A stretch of 64,000 nucleotides of DNA. It comes from Bacteroidaceae bacterium. GTDB taxonomy: Bacteria > Bacteroidota > Bacteroidia > Bacteroidales > Bacteroidaceae. Of this stretch, positions 10,195 through 20,283 are shown piece by piece. Under the pieces are notes generated by a model that did no database searches, was not told where the DNA came from, and saw only the letters and a list, made by a program, of their open reading frames with translations. The translations under genes were made by a program, and so were the position numbers. The stretch lies in NCBI GenBank assembly GCA_017509605.1, contig JAFWPH010000021.1, positions 1 through 64,000 of the forward strand, read 5' to 3'. The first letter of the stretch is position 1, and each line of letters opens with the position of its first letter.

Positions 10195-11184
10195 ATGGCA
10201 AAAAAAGAGAAATCAGGAAAGGTGACTGTGGCCAACATCGTCTCGGTGTTAGGTCTCATGTTACTGGCTTTCTTCACCTACATTGGACACTCCTACTTGA
10301 GCGGAGGAGAAACAGGTATGGACATCCTCATCGCCGCATTGGTGACTGGGGCCGCCGCACTGCTGCTGTGGTGGCTCATCAAGGCTAAGGGAGCGGAAAA
10401 TGAACTGAGCAAATGGAAAAAGATTGAGATAGGGTCACTCATTGCCTACATCCTCCTTATCATCCCTGCATCAATCTTTTTCGGTGGAATCATGCACTTC
10501 TTTCTGGTCAACGACAATAAGACGGCCGTCAAGACCAGTGCAGATCAGGACCTCACACTGCTGACCAAACTCTTCTCCGACTACGAGGCTAATGCCAAAG
10601 ATGCCATCTCACGCACACGAACCGGCATCCTGCCAGCTGTGGGAACCAAACAGAAATGGAGCGCCGACCTGACAGAATTCATGAACAACAATCACATCAA
10701 CCACAGCAAGGAAAGTGCGGAGAGTTTTATCAACATCCAAGAGAAAGCAGTGCTGGGTGCAAACTACAAAACACAGAAAGAATACTTCCTCGCACAGAAA
10801 CGGATCATCAAAAACGTTGTCGAGAGCTGGAGCGTGATGCAAATACCCACTAAAGCCAAACTCATAGAAGACTTGAGCACTAAGATCATAGGACAACTCA
10901 ATAGTCTCAGGGACAATGGCAAGTTCCCCAATATCGGATACAACGCAAATAGTGGTGTGTTTACTCTCGAGGGCTATCATGAGATACCCGAGGTGAAATT
11001 AACCCAGGAACTAAAATTCCACAACCAACTCAAATCGGCCAGTGGATTCAGCGTCACAGCACTGCTCGTGGTGCTCGGCATCCATCTGCTCGTGCTTTTC
11101 AACTACATCATGGCCTACCGCACTAGCACCATCGGTATCAGTAAGGAAACCGAAGACGACGGAGGCATCATTCTTAATCTCTAA
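10195..11184 (+). CDS. Four-TM membrane protein with extracytoplasmic domain
   Basis: I recognise no family. The 329 residues show three N-terminal membrane segments (about 11-35, 42-62 and 80-108). A polar, largely helical region of about 180 residues follows, then a fourth segment at about 281-303 (FSVTALLVVLGIHLLVLF) and a short cytoplasmic-looking tail rich in Asp and Glu. With an odd segment count before it, the large polar region probably lies on one side as a sensor or scaffold domain. It sits 52 bases after the protease gene and 14 before the GTPase-like gene, so it belongs to the same operon. It may tether the cytosolic NTPases to the membrane (inference). Confidence 0.7.
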   Translation: MAKKEKSGKVTVANIVSVLGLMLLAFFTYIGHSYLSGGETGMDILIAALVTGAAALLLWWLIKAKGAENELSKWKKIEIGSLIAYILLIIPASIFFGGIMHFFLVNDNKTAVKTSADQDLTLLTKLFSDYEANAKDAISRTRTGILPAVGTKQKWSADLTEFMNNNHINHSKESAESFINIQEKAVLGANYKTQKEYFLAQKRIIKNVVESWSVMQIPTKAKLIEDLSTKIIGQLNSLRDNGKFPNIGYNANSGVFTLEGYHEIPEVKLTQELKFHNQLKSASGFSVTALLVVLGIHLLVLFNYIMAYRTSTIGISKETEDDGGIILNL

Positions 11185-11198
11185 AATCCAATAACACC

Positions 11199-12977
11199 AT
11201 GACTGAATTACAGAAAAAACTCGTGCAGCAAAAATGCAACAGCATGAACATCGACAAGCTGCTACAATTGGTACAAACCAACGAAATCAGCTTGGAAGAA
11301 CTGCCTGACCTGTCGGCCGAGCGTGTGGCCTATATCGAGGAAAACAAAAATAAGGTTCCCAACCTGCAGGAACAAAAAGAATGGGCTGAAATCGTTCCCC
11401 TCCTCGACAACAAGGACGAGGCGCTGCTCAGCAAACTGAAGAACTATATCCTGCAGTGGGAAAGCACAAGACCCACCGATAACCATGTCGATGAGGCGCT
11501 TAAACTCTACCATGAGGTGGAGGAGGTCGTCAACAAAGCCATGGCGGAAAAGGAGGAAGCCGACTGGCAAGCGGTGGATCCATTCTCCAAACTCTCGCTC
11601 ATAGGCCATCTCAACAAGTACCCCAACACCACCCACCGCGACGAGATAGAGGAGAACGTGTGGACATGCTACAACAAGGAAAACGTGGCAGACCTCAATG
11701 ACTACCTCACCCGTTTCCCCAATGGCAAATTTGCCACAGAGGCAAGACAGATGCTCAACGCCATCGTGGAATGGGACAACACCAAGAACACGGGCGATAT
11801 CTTCCTCATCAACAACTACCTCCAGAACAACCCAGAGACACCGTTCCGCAATCAAGCCGAACTACTCATCACCCGACTCAAACAAGATGAGAAGAACAAG
11901 ATGAAGACCGAGCCCAACAACTATGAGGTGGAGCGTCTGAAGAAACTGCTTACTGAGCATATCCTTACCCCACAGGAACTCATCTTCGACAACGTCTTGC
12001 CCGAGAACGTGCTGCAAGTCCTGCTCGACACCGACGTGAAAAATGACCTACCCGACATTAACCAGGCTATTCATGAATCCACACCGGAATGCAAGGAGGG
12101 CTACACCGACGTGTTCTTCTTCGGTGTGCCTTCCACAGGTAAGACCTGCGTACTGATGGGACTCTCACGATCCGACTCACTGCGCATCAACCTTGCGGCG
12201 GGAGGCGGCGACTATGCCTCTGCCCTACAGCAATACACTGACGTGGGCATCACCGTGCCACGTACACCAGGCTCGTTTGTCACCACACTTGAGGCCACCA
12301 TCAGTTCCAAAGCAAGCCAAAACGCACTCCACAGAATCAACCTGGTGGAGATGTCGGGTGAGGAGTTCGCCTTCTCCATTGCCAACAACCCCGACCATGA
12401 GTTCTCCTTCGAGGACATGGGAACAGGCGCCACCGAACTGCTTAAGAACGACAACCGCAAGGTGTTCTTCCTCATTATTGACCCCACAGCCAACGTGGTC
12501 AGAATCAACAGGGAAATCACCGATGGATTCGATGAAATGACGGGCAAGCCTCTCACACGCCTCGAACGATGCGTGGTCAATCAACCCACCATCATCCAAA
12601 AGATGGTCAACCTACTCGAAAACGAGAAGAACGCCGAAATCATGAAGAAGGTGGATTCCATCCACATCATCATGACCAAGTCCGACACACTCGGAGACGC
12701 TGTGGAAAGAGAGGAAAAAGCCCTACAGATCTTCAACACCAAATACAAGTCGAATATCCTCGAACCTCTTCTCGACCTCTGCAAAGACTACAACATCAAT
12801 TCCCATACCGGATTCCGGCCAAAACTCTACACCTTCAGCCTCGGCACTTTCTATGTCGGTGGTCTCTATGAGTACGAGCAGGCCGACTCCAACAAACTGG
12901 TCATCGCCATCCGCAACTCCACACAAAGCGAGCGCAAACAGACCCTCTGGGACAAGATCAAGAAAATCGTGAACTAA
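11199..12977 (+). CDS. GTPase-like P-loop protein with helical N-terminal region
   Basis: This is a 592-residue soluble protein. The first 300 residues are helical, with TPR-like or HEAT-like spacing (for example LNKYPNTTHRDEIEENV and LTRFPNGKFATEARQMLNAI). A P-loop follows at Gly309-Thr316 (GVPSTGKT). A possible G3/Walker B region is INLVEMSGEEF near residues 384-394. HIIMTKSD at 489-496 resembles a G4 TKxD specificity motif, so GTP is the likely nucleotide. It may relate to the GTPases found in other multi-gene bacterial conflict systems, but I cannot place it in a named family by eye. The position between two membrane-protein genes suggests a partner at the inner membrane. Confidence 0.7.
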   Translation: MTELQKKLVQQKCNSMNIDKLLQLVQTNEISLEELPDLSAERVAYIEENKNKVPNLQEQKEWAEIVPLLDNKDEALLSKLKNYILQWESTRPTDNHVDEALKLYHEVEEVVNKAMAEKEEADWQAVDPFSKLSLIGHLNKYPNTTHRDEIEENVWTCYNKENVADLNDYLTRFPNGKFATEARQMLNAIVEWDNTKNTGDIFLINNYLQNNPETPFRNQAELLITRLKQDEKNKMKTEPNNYEVERLKKLLTEHILTPQELIFDNVLPENVLQVLLDTDVKNDLPDINQAIHESTPECKEGYTDVFFFGVPSTGKTCVLMGLSRSDSLRINLAAGGGDYASALQQYTDVGITVPRTPGSFVTTLEATISSKASQNALHRINLVEMSGEEFAFSIANNPDHEFSFEDMGTGATELLKNDNRKVFFLIIDPTANVVRINREITDGFDEMTGKPLTRLERCVVNQPTIIQKMVNLLENEKNAEIMKKVDSIHIIMTKSDTLGDAVEREEKALQIFNTKYKSNILEPLLDLCKDYNINSHTGFRPKLYTFSLGTFYVGGLYEYEQADSNKLVIAIRNSTQSERKQTLWDKIKKIVN

Positions 12978-12989
12978 AAACAAAACAAC

Positions 12990-15278
12990 ATGTCAGACCC
13001 AAGATACATATCGGTGAAGGTTTGCGGCAACCCTGAAGCCAATGGAGGGTTCATGCCACTGATCCTGTTCAACTCACCGGCAATAGATATCGTCGATGCC
13101 TTCTACACGGGTTTCGACACCAACTCGTATTTCTTTTCCGTGAAAGTGGAAAAGATGCAGGTGATCTACAAACTGATGAAGAACAACGTGCGAAGCAACG
13201 GATCCATCAGAGCAGGATCATTGGTCATCGCCTTCTCCATACCTCGGGGCTACAAGTTGGAACAAGGATACGACCCTTACGATGTCATGATGGCACTGAA
13301 GAACAAGTTCCTCTCTACCTATATGACTATCCGCGACAAAATCAACGACACGTATGAGTTCAACGCCGGAGCCATCGACCCTGCACCCATAGAGGAAACA
13401 GCCCGTCAGTTCACACTCACACCCGGAACCACACCCTTTTTCCCCATGACCGAGGGAGCACCTGTGGGATACATCACCTGCACGGAGGACAATATCGAGA
13501 TGCTGCTCAAGGATATCCAGTGCCGCAACTTCTCACGATTCAGTGAGATAGTGATAGCGGAAACTGTCAGCGGAACCACCAGCTACACCCCCATCACTGG
13601 TCTGCAGATTCCAAGGGTGCCCGAATACACGCTCATCGTCGATGGCGAGAAGAAAAATGGTGTTGTTACCGACACTTCACAGACCATCACTGTAAGACCA
13701 CAAGTCACGGCTACACAGTTCTACGACATTCATGAACTGACCTTCACCATCGATCAACTCCTCAATCGGGATCGCATCGAGAATGTGACACTTGACGAGG
13801 AAACGGAAACCATACATGTCTCCACCGCCAACCTTGCGGTGAAGAAGTCGAAAAGACTCAAACTCCATTTCGTCAACAACGAACAAGCCAACTATTTCTT
13901 CACGCACAAGAACGCGTGCAGACTGACACATCAGGGCCGCAACATCCCGCTCAACGACAACTTCGAGTTCCTCCTTATGGGAGAGGAACTGGCGATATTG
14001 TCCAATCCCGCAGGATTCAAGTTCGAATGCGGCAACACAGACAAGTACCTGATCAGTGGAACAGAATACCGTCCTGGAGATGACAAAATCACCGTCAAGG
14101 CTGTGGCTGCACCCAAACCTACAGACCTAATGCCAGTAAACAAAAACGTAGGAAGTTCTAAGCCCTCCGAGGTGACCGACATCTTGTTCCGGTTCAACAA
14201 TCTGGACATGTTTGACGACAACGATGAGCTAAAGGTAAGGGTAGGCCGATCCAGCAAGACCAAACCTCAACAGGTCAGAACCTCCGTCAAATTGTCGAAA
14301 TACGACTCGAAAGGAAAGAACTCAAACGAATGGACAGGCCATGTCTATATCCCAAGCGAGTGGAACAAACATGAACTCTACACACGCCTCTCCACACCCG
14401 ACGGAAAAATCGTTTTCGAGACACAATCACCGCTCCACATCAAGAACAATATGGCGGAAGTGGGCATCAAAGACTTGTATCAGGTGAAAACCAACAAACT
14501 CGGATTGTTCCTCAAGTCAAACCGACTGTTGACCGCCATCTTGGCCGCGCTGCTCTGCTGCCTCCTGGGCGGACTCATTGGATACTTCCTCCACGACCCC
14601 ATCAGCAAGGCTTTCCATAAAGACGGAAAAACAACTGAGACAACCATCAAGGAAAAAACCAACCCTGATAACCCTGACAAAGGAAACGTCAACAATGAAA
14701 GCAAGAACGAGAAGAACAAAGACCAAAGTCAAGATCCTGCCAACGCCATCACTGACGACGAGGCAAGAGCCAACCTCTCTGGTTTCAAGGAAACCCTCTC
14801 CCAAAAAGGTCTGACCTTTAACGAGGTGGACGAGGTCTTCAACAAGTATCAAGAACATGAAGACCAGTATGAGAATCTGGACGAAAAGACTTCAGAACTG
14901 ATTGAGACCTACCATGAGGTGGTGGAATATATCCGACAGGGCGATGCTGAAAGCCTAAGGGATTACTGTAATAAGGACAATCAGATTAATTACCGTCACC
15001 ATCTTCTTGTATTCGAAGCGCTCGCCGGAGTCGTCGATGGCGAAGGTAAGTCCAAAAACTATTCGGGAGCGAACAAGAAAAAGGCTGAGGAATACTTCAA
15101 GATGCACTACAACAGCTACACCAAATTCAGCGACTTGGCCATCCCCGTTGGCATACTCGCCGCAGAAACGACCCCAGCCTCACAAACCAAGGCACCAACC
15201 AACAATTCCAGTGGGAAAAAGAACAATAATGCAGGCGCCTCATCTGGTAACTCCAACAAATCAAGTGGTGAACGCTAA
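12990..15278 (+). CDS. Large single-TM protein of unknown family
   Basis: The protein has 762 residues. About 140 N-terminal residues form an alpha/beta region (ISVKVCGNPEANGG onward) that could be a small regulatory domain. Extended beta-rich stretches follow to about residue 505, then one membrane segment at about 513-533 (LLTAILAALLCCLLGGLIG). The C-terminal 230 residues are charged, Lys/Asn/Glu-rich and probably helical, ending in a Ser/Asn-rich tail. There is no signal peptide, so the large N-terminal part is probably cytosolic and the tail extracytoplasmic. It follows the GTPase-like gene by 12 bases, and a pairing of GTPase and membrane adaptor is plausible. I recognise no family. Confidence 0.68.
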   Translation: MSDPRYISVKVCGNPEANGGFMPLILFNSPAIDIVDAFYTGFDTNSYFFSVKVEKMQVIYKLMKNNVRSNGSIRAGSLVIAFSIPRGYKLEQGYDPYDVMMALKNKFLSTYMTIRDKINDTYEFNAGAIDPAPIEETARQFTLTPGTTPFFPMTEGAPVGYITCTEDNIEMLLKDIQCRNFSRFSEIVIAETVSGTTSYTPITGLQIPRVPEYTLIVDGEKKNGVVTDTSQTITVRPQVTATQFYDIHELTFTIDQLLNRDRIENVTLDEETETIHVSTANLAVKKSKRLKLHFVNNEQANYFFTHKNACRLTHQGRNIPLNDNFEFLLMGEELAILSNPAGFKFECGNTDKYLISGTEYRPGDDKITVKAVAAPKPTDLMPVNKNVGSSKPSEVTDILFRFNNLDMFDDNDELKVRVGRSSKTKPQQVRTSVKLSKYDSKGKNSNEWTGHVYIPSEWNKHELYTRLSTPDGKIVFETQSPLHIKNNMAEVGIKDLYQVKTNKLGLFLKSNRLLTAILAALLCCLLGGLIGYFLHDPISKAFHKDGKTTETTIKEKTNPDNPDKGNVNNESKNEKNKDQSQDPANAITDDEARANLSGFKETLSQKGLTFNEVDEVFNKYQEHEDQYENLDEKTSELIETYHEVVEYIRQGDAESLRDYCNKDNQINYRHHLLVFEALAGVVDGEGKSKNYSGANKKKAEEYFKMHYNSYTKFSDLAIPVGILAAETTPASQTKAPTNNSSGKKNNNAGASSGNSNKSSGER

Positions 15279-15319
15279 ACTATAGGTAAAGACAACAACA
15301 AACTAACATCCATCAGCTT

Positions 15320-16201
15320 ATGAAGGCGTTGAAACTAATCATACTTTTCCTGGTGATGCTCGCTTGCGTCATCGGAGGCTTCTATATCTTCACTGATGGT
15401 ACAGGAGTCGAAGACTTACCTCCCATCGATGAGAACACCTTCGCTGAATACAGTCAGGAATTCGAGAATGAATGGAAAGGTGTGGACGACTGGGACGAAG
15501 AGACATATACACGTCACCACGAGACCATCAACCAACTGAGCACTGATTTCTCGGTCGAAGAACTACGAACTTTCGACCGAAGACTGGCCACCGAAATCAT
15601 CTCCCAGAAGCTCTTTGCGGAATGGGACAAGGCCGACTGCGACAAGAAGGTCATCGACAAGTACATCAACGCGGTGAATACCATCTGTCATACAGAGGGC
15701 GACGCTGCAAAAAACGACCCTGACATCAAGTTGATCAATGAGGTCAACACCACCTACAGATCAGCACTCGAACTGGCAGGGAAAAAGATAGGTCTTACCC
15801 CAACCTTCAATGGCTCATCTTGGAATTCCTATACGGACTACAAGAACAAAATCCAGAAGCAGAAAAGCACCATAGTGGGAAACAACAACTACAAGGAGTA
15901 TCTACAGAATATCACATCAATCAGCGACCGGTTCAAGAAGATTGACAGTGAACTGAATGATGGCAGGAAACGGTTCTACCAATCATTGGCAGACAAGATC
16001 TATAACTACTACAACAAAATCTCTGCACAAAAACGCACCAACAGCCAACTCATCCAATTGCGAAAGGCACGCGACAAATACGAGAAGGAATATGCTTCGA
16101 ACAGCAAGATCAACACCCTGGCAAAGAAATTCGCCTCGGATGTGAGCGACAACGAGGCAAGGGCTGCCGAAGAAGCGCAACAGGCTAACAACAACTTCTG
16201 A
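15320..16201 (+). CDS. Membrane-anchored helical protein
   Basis: This 293-residue protein opens with a hydrophobic stretch (LKLIILFLVMLACVIGGFYIF). That is better read as a signal anchor than a lipoprotein signal, because hydrophobic residues continue after the Cys. The remaining 265 residues are acidic, then lysine-rich, and strongly helical, ending in an Ala/Glu/Gln/Asn-rich tail. The likely topology is N-in with the helical body in the periplasm. It lies 41 bases after the preceding gene and 19 before the first of two exported coiled-coil genes. No family is recognised. Confidence 0.66.
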   Translation: MKALKLIILFLVMLACVIGGFYIFTDGTGVEDLPPIDENTFAEYSQEFENEWKGVDDWDEETYTRHHETINQLSTDFSVEELRTFDRRLATEIISQKLFAEWDKADCDKKVIDKYINAVNTICHTEGDAAKNDPDIKLINEVNTTYRSALELAGKKIGLTPTFNGSSWNSYTDYKNKIQKQKSTIVGNNNYKEYLQNITSISDRFKKIDSELNDGRKRFYQSLADKIYNYYNKISAQKRTNSQLIQLRKARDKYEKEYASNSKINTLAKKFASDVSDNEARAAEEAQQANNNF

Positions 16202-16220
16202 TGAACAACGTTTATAACCA

Positions 16221-17321
16221 ATGAATGACATAAGTGGCGGAAATAAAATTTGGTTATGCTGGTCAAGACTACGGGTCGTGACCCTCTTATTCATGCTCTC
16301 CCTTCTTGCACTCCCTATCTATGCGCAAAACAACAAAGAGGTGGAGAAGGCCAAGAATAGGAACGAAACGCTAAAACAACAGATCAAAGCGCTTGTTGAT
16401 GAAAACACCTCACTTCAAAACCGTATCGAAGAGAACAAGAAACAACTGCAACAGAAACAAAACTACCTTCAGGACCTGAAAGCACAAAACGAGGCCACCA
16501 ACATCAGTCCAGAACAAATCAATGCACTGCAAAACAAGGTGGATAGCCTCGAAAGAGACAACAACATCCTGAAGACACAATTTGACAGCCTAAAAAAAGT
16601 GAAGGTAAAGAAAGCTGATGAACTCTACGGACTGCATCTCCAGGTGTCGGAAATGGGTGTCTATTCCGATATAGAGACCAAACAACGATATGAACAGAAC
16701 CAAACACTTTTCAGCAAACGCTATTCCGAACTGACCCCACTACAAGTCAATAACGTGGTAAGAAGCCTGGAGGACTTCAAGAATATGGTGGGTTATGCAG
16801 AATACAAGAAAAAGGTAAAGTTCATGGAACGAAACAGGAATCTCTATGAAGAATGTATCGGAGCACTGAACAGCAAGTACAACGACATCACTGTACAGCA
16901 GCTTCGCGACCAACTGCTGCCCCTACGAGAGAACAAGGAGAACAAAGAGCAAGGTATCTTCAAACTCAACACGGAGCAGTTCAACGAAATGGATTCACTC
17001 GACATCAAATTATCAAGATTCAAAGGCGGACTTCGCGAACTGCAGACCATTATAGAAAAAGTGAACAAAGACCCGGAAATCGCATGGCTGAGGTCTGAGG
17101 GCAAGAATCGCCAACAGTGTGTGGAAGCAATGCGTAAATATCTGGAGACTGAGCCTGCAAAGCCCAGGAAGGAATGGAAAAACCAAAACGTGGTGGAACG
17201 CTACTTCAATATGGTGTCCTACCTCAGCAAGGCATACCAGACCTATAAACGTGAACTGAGCGACAATCCCTTCAACACAACAAACATCGAGAAGGAAATA
17301 CTTTCGTACAACCTACAATGA
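16221..17321 (+). CDS. Exported coiled-coil protein (first of a pair)
   Basis: A hydrophobic signal peptide ends near LLALPIYAQ. About 100 residues of heptad-rich coiled coil follow (ETLKQQIKALVDENTSLQ), and the rest is helical; 366 residues in all. The ATG at 16221 gives an 18-residue polar extension before the hydrophobic core, which is long but tolerable. The C-terminus (NPFNTTNIEKEILSYNLQ) resembles a segment and the C-terminus of the next gene's product, so the two look like diverged paralogues. Only 7 bases separate them. A structural or bridging role in the periplasm is inference. Confidence 0.7.
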   Translation: MNDISGGNKIWLCWSRLRVVTLLFMLSLLALPIYAQNNKEVEKAKNRNETLKQQIKALVDENTSLQNRIEENKKQLQQKQNYLQDLKAQNEATNISPEQINALQNKVDSLERDNNILKTQFDSLKKVKVKKADELYGLHLQVSEMGVYSDIETKQRYEQNQTLFSKRYSELTPLQVNNVVRSLEDFKNMVGYAEYKKKVKFMERNRNLYEECIGALNSKYNDITVQQLRDQLLPLRENKENKEQGIFKLNTEQFNEMDSLDIKLSRFKGGLRELQTIIEKVNKDPEIAWLRSEGKNRQQCVEAMRKYLETEPAKPRKEWKNQNVVERYFNMVSYLSKAYQTYKRELSDNPFNTTNIEKEILSYNLQ

Positions 17322-17328
17322 GAGCAAC

Positions 17329-18312
17329 ATGATGAGACGGAACAGTAGAATACAGATTTTGATCGTGCTGATGCTCATTACGGCAACTACAATATCAGCA
17401 CAGAACGACAACGTGGCAATTCTCAATGAAGAGAACACCAGGTTGGAAACAGAACTACAGACACTGACCGCTAAACAGAAAGCTCTCTCCGACTCCATCA
17501 AAGCACAGGAAGGACAGCTCAAGTCCTTGGAAAACGACATCAAGAAGGCGGAAAAGGAACTGGCCAAGAACCAAGACAAGACAGACAAGAGCAAAGTAGC
17601 TGAGCTGCAGAAAAGACAGGCTCAACTGCAGCTTTTCATCGACGGCTACATCCCCGAAATCCACGAATTGAACAAACAAATCGTTGAACTCGACCGGCAG
17701 ATGGAAGAATTCAACAAGAGGAGACGTAATTTAGAGAGCATCCGAGATGACGTGAGCAAAAACTTCATTGAAACTCATAGGGATTACATCGAACAAGCCT
17801 TCTCGGCGATGAAAACCAACGAACTGAATGCCATTAAGGCCGACTGTGAGAAATACCCCACCGACCAGAAAATTCAGGAATTCGCCAAAAAGGTGGAAAC
17901 GACCATCGGCAGAAAACGAGACTACGACTATGCAGCCAAAGTTGTGGAGCAACCTTTCAACCGAACGAACGTGGAAAAGGCCTTGAACGCACTCAACACA
18001 ACAGGAATGAACAGCGTACAGACCAAAGAGTTTAATACAGTGAGAGAGGAACTTCTGAACTTCGAAAAAGGCCTCAACACCTTCAAGGAACTCATCAACG
18101 CCATCAGCAAGAAACGTGGCACAATCTTCTCCCGGCGAGACCTCGACGACGAACTCGACATCATCCTCAATAAGGATAACCTGAAAGGAAGGATCAACTC
18201 ACTGGTACAGAATGTTCCATATCTCAAAAACAAGTACAACGCCTACATGAAGGCACTACAAGCGGAACCTACCAAACAACCCGCAGTGGAGAAAGAGATT
18301 CTGGGACTTTAG
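17329..18312 (+). CDS. Exported coiled-coil protein (second of a pair)
   Basis: The protein has 327 residues, with a clear signal peptide ending at ATTISAQ. A long coiled coil runs from about 25 to 135 (LNEENTRLETELQTLTAKQ). A helical domain follows, containing QPFNRTNVEKALNAL and ending PAVEKEILGL, both echoes of the preceding protein. Two ATG codons are adjacent (17329 and 17332), and either gives a workable signal peptide. Duplication followed by divergence is the likely origin. An extended, oligomer-forming envelope protein is expected, but no family is recognised. Confidence 0.7.
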   Translation: MMRRNSRIQILIVLMLITATTISAQNDNVAILNEENTRLETELQTLTAKQKALSDSIKAQEGQLKSLENDIKKAEKELAKNQDKTDKSKVAELQKRQAQLQLFIDGYIPEIHELNKQIVELDRQMEEFNKRRRNLESIRDDVSKNFIETHRDYIEQAFSAMKTNELNAIKADCEKYPTDQKIQEFAKKVETTIGRKRDYDYAAKVVEQPFNRTNVEKALNALNTTGMNSVQTKEFNTVREELLNFEKGLNTFKELINAISKKRGTIFSRRDLDDELDIILNKDNLKGRINSLVQNVPYLKNKYNAYMKALQAEPTKQPAVEKEILGL

Positions 18313-18372
18313 CCCATTGAACATTGTCTTTAACCTTAGTAAGAACGAAATAACATCAAAAACAGATACAAT

Positions 18373-19953
18373 ATGGATATAAAACGAACATCTGTAAATG
18401 ATATCTACCAGTCCATACCCAAAGGACAAGACTTACAGGAACTGTACAAGAACCTGAGAGAGAAACTCGGCGACAGTAATCCTTTTGCAAAGTTCGATAT
18501 CGGAAACGGCTTCTATGTCTGGTCACATCCATCGGGTCTTTGGCAATGTCTCGCCGATGCCAACAGCGTGGAACAGGAGATGGCCAACAACGCTATTGTG
18601 GAGCTGCATAAGCGGGTGGCTCAAAAGGTTGGCGAGAAAACGGCCGATGCCATCTTTACAGTGCCCGACGAAAGCTACATTTTCTTCAACAACGAGGACG
18701 GCGACATCAAACTGCTCTATACGGGATGGGGATTCAAGAAACCCGTGCGGACCATCGGACGACCGGAAAGAAGCAATGTGGAGAAACGAATGCCTGTGGA
18801 TATCTGCTTCCTCTATAATGGAGAGCGTCTCGCCAATTATGATTTCGGACTCCAACTACCCAAACAGTTGAAACAACTCCAGACCAGCATTGGTGGACTC
18901 TACCACTTCGACAACCTCAAAGTTGGCGAGCACTACACACTCAAAGATTTGAAGACTGGCCGAGACTTTGAACTGGTAGTTACGGAAGGACAATCGCTCT
19001 ATGAGTTTGATGTCACGGCATACACCAGCATTAACGTGAAAGCCACTCTCGACGGTGAGCCACTTGCCGATGAGCCGCTGACTATTGATTACAACGGTAA
19101 GACCATCACACTGAACACCGATGAGGCTGGTACAGCTAATCTACAAGTGGCCTTCTTCGAGGGCGAGCCTTTCACTGCCAACATGCGTGATAACACACAG
19201 AACGGCACCATCGCGGCTGAAGGCAATCTCGTGACCTTCGAGTTCGAAAGCGAGAAACCACCCCTTCCACCAACCGAAGAAGAATTGCCACCACCTCCAC
19301 CACCACTGCCCACCTTCCTCATGCCACATATCCGTATCGTGGGCGACATGGGATTCATTGGAACACACTACCCCATCAACGTGGAGTACAATGGCATGGT
19401 CACCAACTACATCTCCGACGACAACGGCATGGTATATCTGCCACAGATGGAGAGCGGAAAACAGATGAGGGTTACCGACGGACTCAACCCCGAGAATATA
19501 GCCGACTACACTCTCGACAGCAATCAGGAGGAATACATCTTCCACGTACCGTATTCGCTGAACGAGGAAAACCCCGACATCAAGGTGATGGCACGCGACA
19601 AGGACGGCAAACCCATCCGCTGTAACTACATCCGTTTCGAGCAGGAGACACCGGACGGCAAGAAAGAACGGTTGATAGTACCCAACGAGGAAGGCAATGT
19701 CTTTTTCTCCAAAGAGGCATTCGCAATCGGTCCAGAAATCGAGACCACCTTCATCGGTGCCAACAAAGAATATGCCCCCATCAAGTTTACCTTGGAAGTG
19801 AACGAGAACGAGTACCTGCTACAGGAGAAAGGCAGTGGCGGATGGTGGTACATCATCCTGGAAATCCTCGCTGTCTTAGCTGTGGCCGTAGGTTCCTACT
19901 TTGCATGGCCATACATCATGACTGCCTTCCAATCACTCGGACAACTGTTTTAG
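18373..19953 (+). CDS. Tail-anchored multidomain protein with polyproline linker
   Basis: The protein has 526 residues and no signal peptide. An N-terminal alpha/beta region (about 1-205) contains FYVWSHPSGLWQCLADAN. One beta-sandwich-like segment follows, then a proline linker at about 296-313 (PPLPPTEEELPPPPPPLP). Two more beta-rich segments come next, and a C-terminal membrane anchor lies at about 492-515 (WWYIILEILAVLAVAVGSYF). With the anchor at the C-terminus the bulk should face the cytoplasm. The beta repeats look like PEGA or Ig-like modules. In enterobacteria srfB and srfC are accompanied by srfA; whether this gene fills that slot cannot be judged by eye. Confidence 0.65.
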   Translation: MDIKRTSVNDIYQSIPKGQDLQELYKNLREKLGDSNPFAKFDIGNGFYVWSHPSGLWQCLADANSVEQEMANNAIVELHKRVAQKVGEKTADAIFTVPDESYIFFNNEDGDIKLLYTGWGFKKPVRTIGRPERSNVEKRMPVDICFLYNGERLANYDFGLQLPKQLKQLQTSIGGLYHFDNLKVGEHYTLKDLKTGRDFELVVTEGQSLYEFDVTAYTSINVKATLDGEPLADEPLTIDYNGKTITLNTDEAGTANLQVAFFEGEPFTANMRDNTQNGTIAAEGNLVTFEFESEKPPLPPTEEELPPPPPPLPTFLMPHIRIVGDMGFIGTHYPINVEYNGMVTNYISDDNGMVYLPQMESGKQMRVTDGLNPENIADYTLDSNQEEYIFHVPYSLNEENPDIKVMARDKDGKPIRCNYIRFEQETPDGKKERLIVPNEEGNVFFSKEAFAIGPEIETTFIGANKEYAPIKFTLEVNENEYLLQEKGSGGWWYIILEILAVLAVAVGSYFAWPYIMTAFQSLGQLF

Positions 19954-20008
19954 TTGATAGAATTTGAATTGTAATCATATCCTTATCATTAAATAAACGT
20001 TTACACTT

Positions 20009-20272
20009 ATGAATGATCTTTTCATCATATACATCATGAGCATCCTGACTTTCGCAATTTATGGCTGGGACAAACACTGTGCCGTCTTCGCCAAGGGGAG
20101 GGTGCCTGAATTCATACTGCTCGCATTGGCTTTCCTCGCCGGCGCCTTTGGCGCGCTCTGCGGCATGATCCTCTTCGAACACAAAACCAAACATAAGTCA
20201 TTCCTCATCTGCGTGCCGCTCTTCCTCTTCCTGCAACTGGCAGCCGACATCGCATTTAGAATGCTGAGATAA
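20009..20272 (+). CDS. DUF1294 small membrane protein
   Basis: This 87-residue integral membrane protein has about three hydrophobic segments. The family signature is visible: YGWDKHCAVFAKGRVPE near the N-terminus, then LAGAFGALCGMILFEHKTKHKSF. That Gly-rich helix followed by xxHKTKHxxF is diagnostic of DUF1294. The family's function is unknown. It sits 55 bases after the tail-anchored protein gene and 11 before the DUF2135-like gene. Confidence 0.85.
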   Translation: MNDLFIIYIMSILTFAIYGWDKHCAVFAKGRVPEFILLALAFLAGAFGALCGMILFEHKTKHKSFLICVPLFLFLQLAADIAFRMLR

Positions 20273-20283
20273 AACCATTGGCT

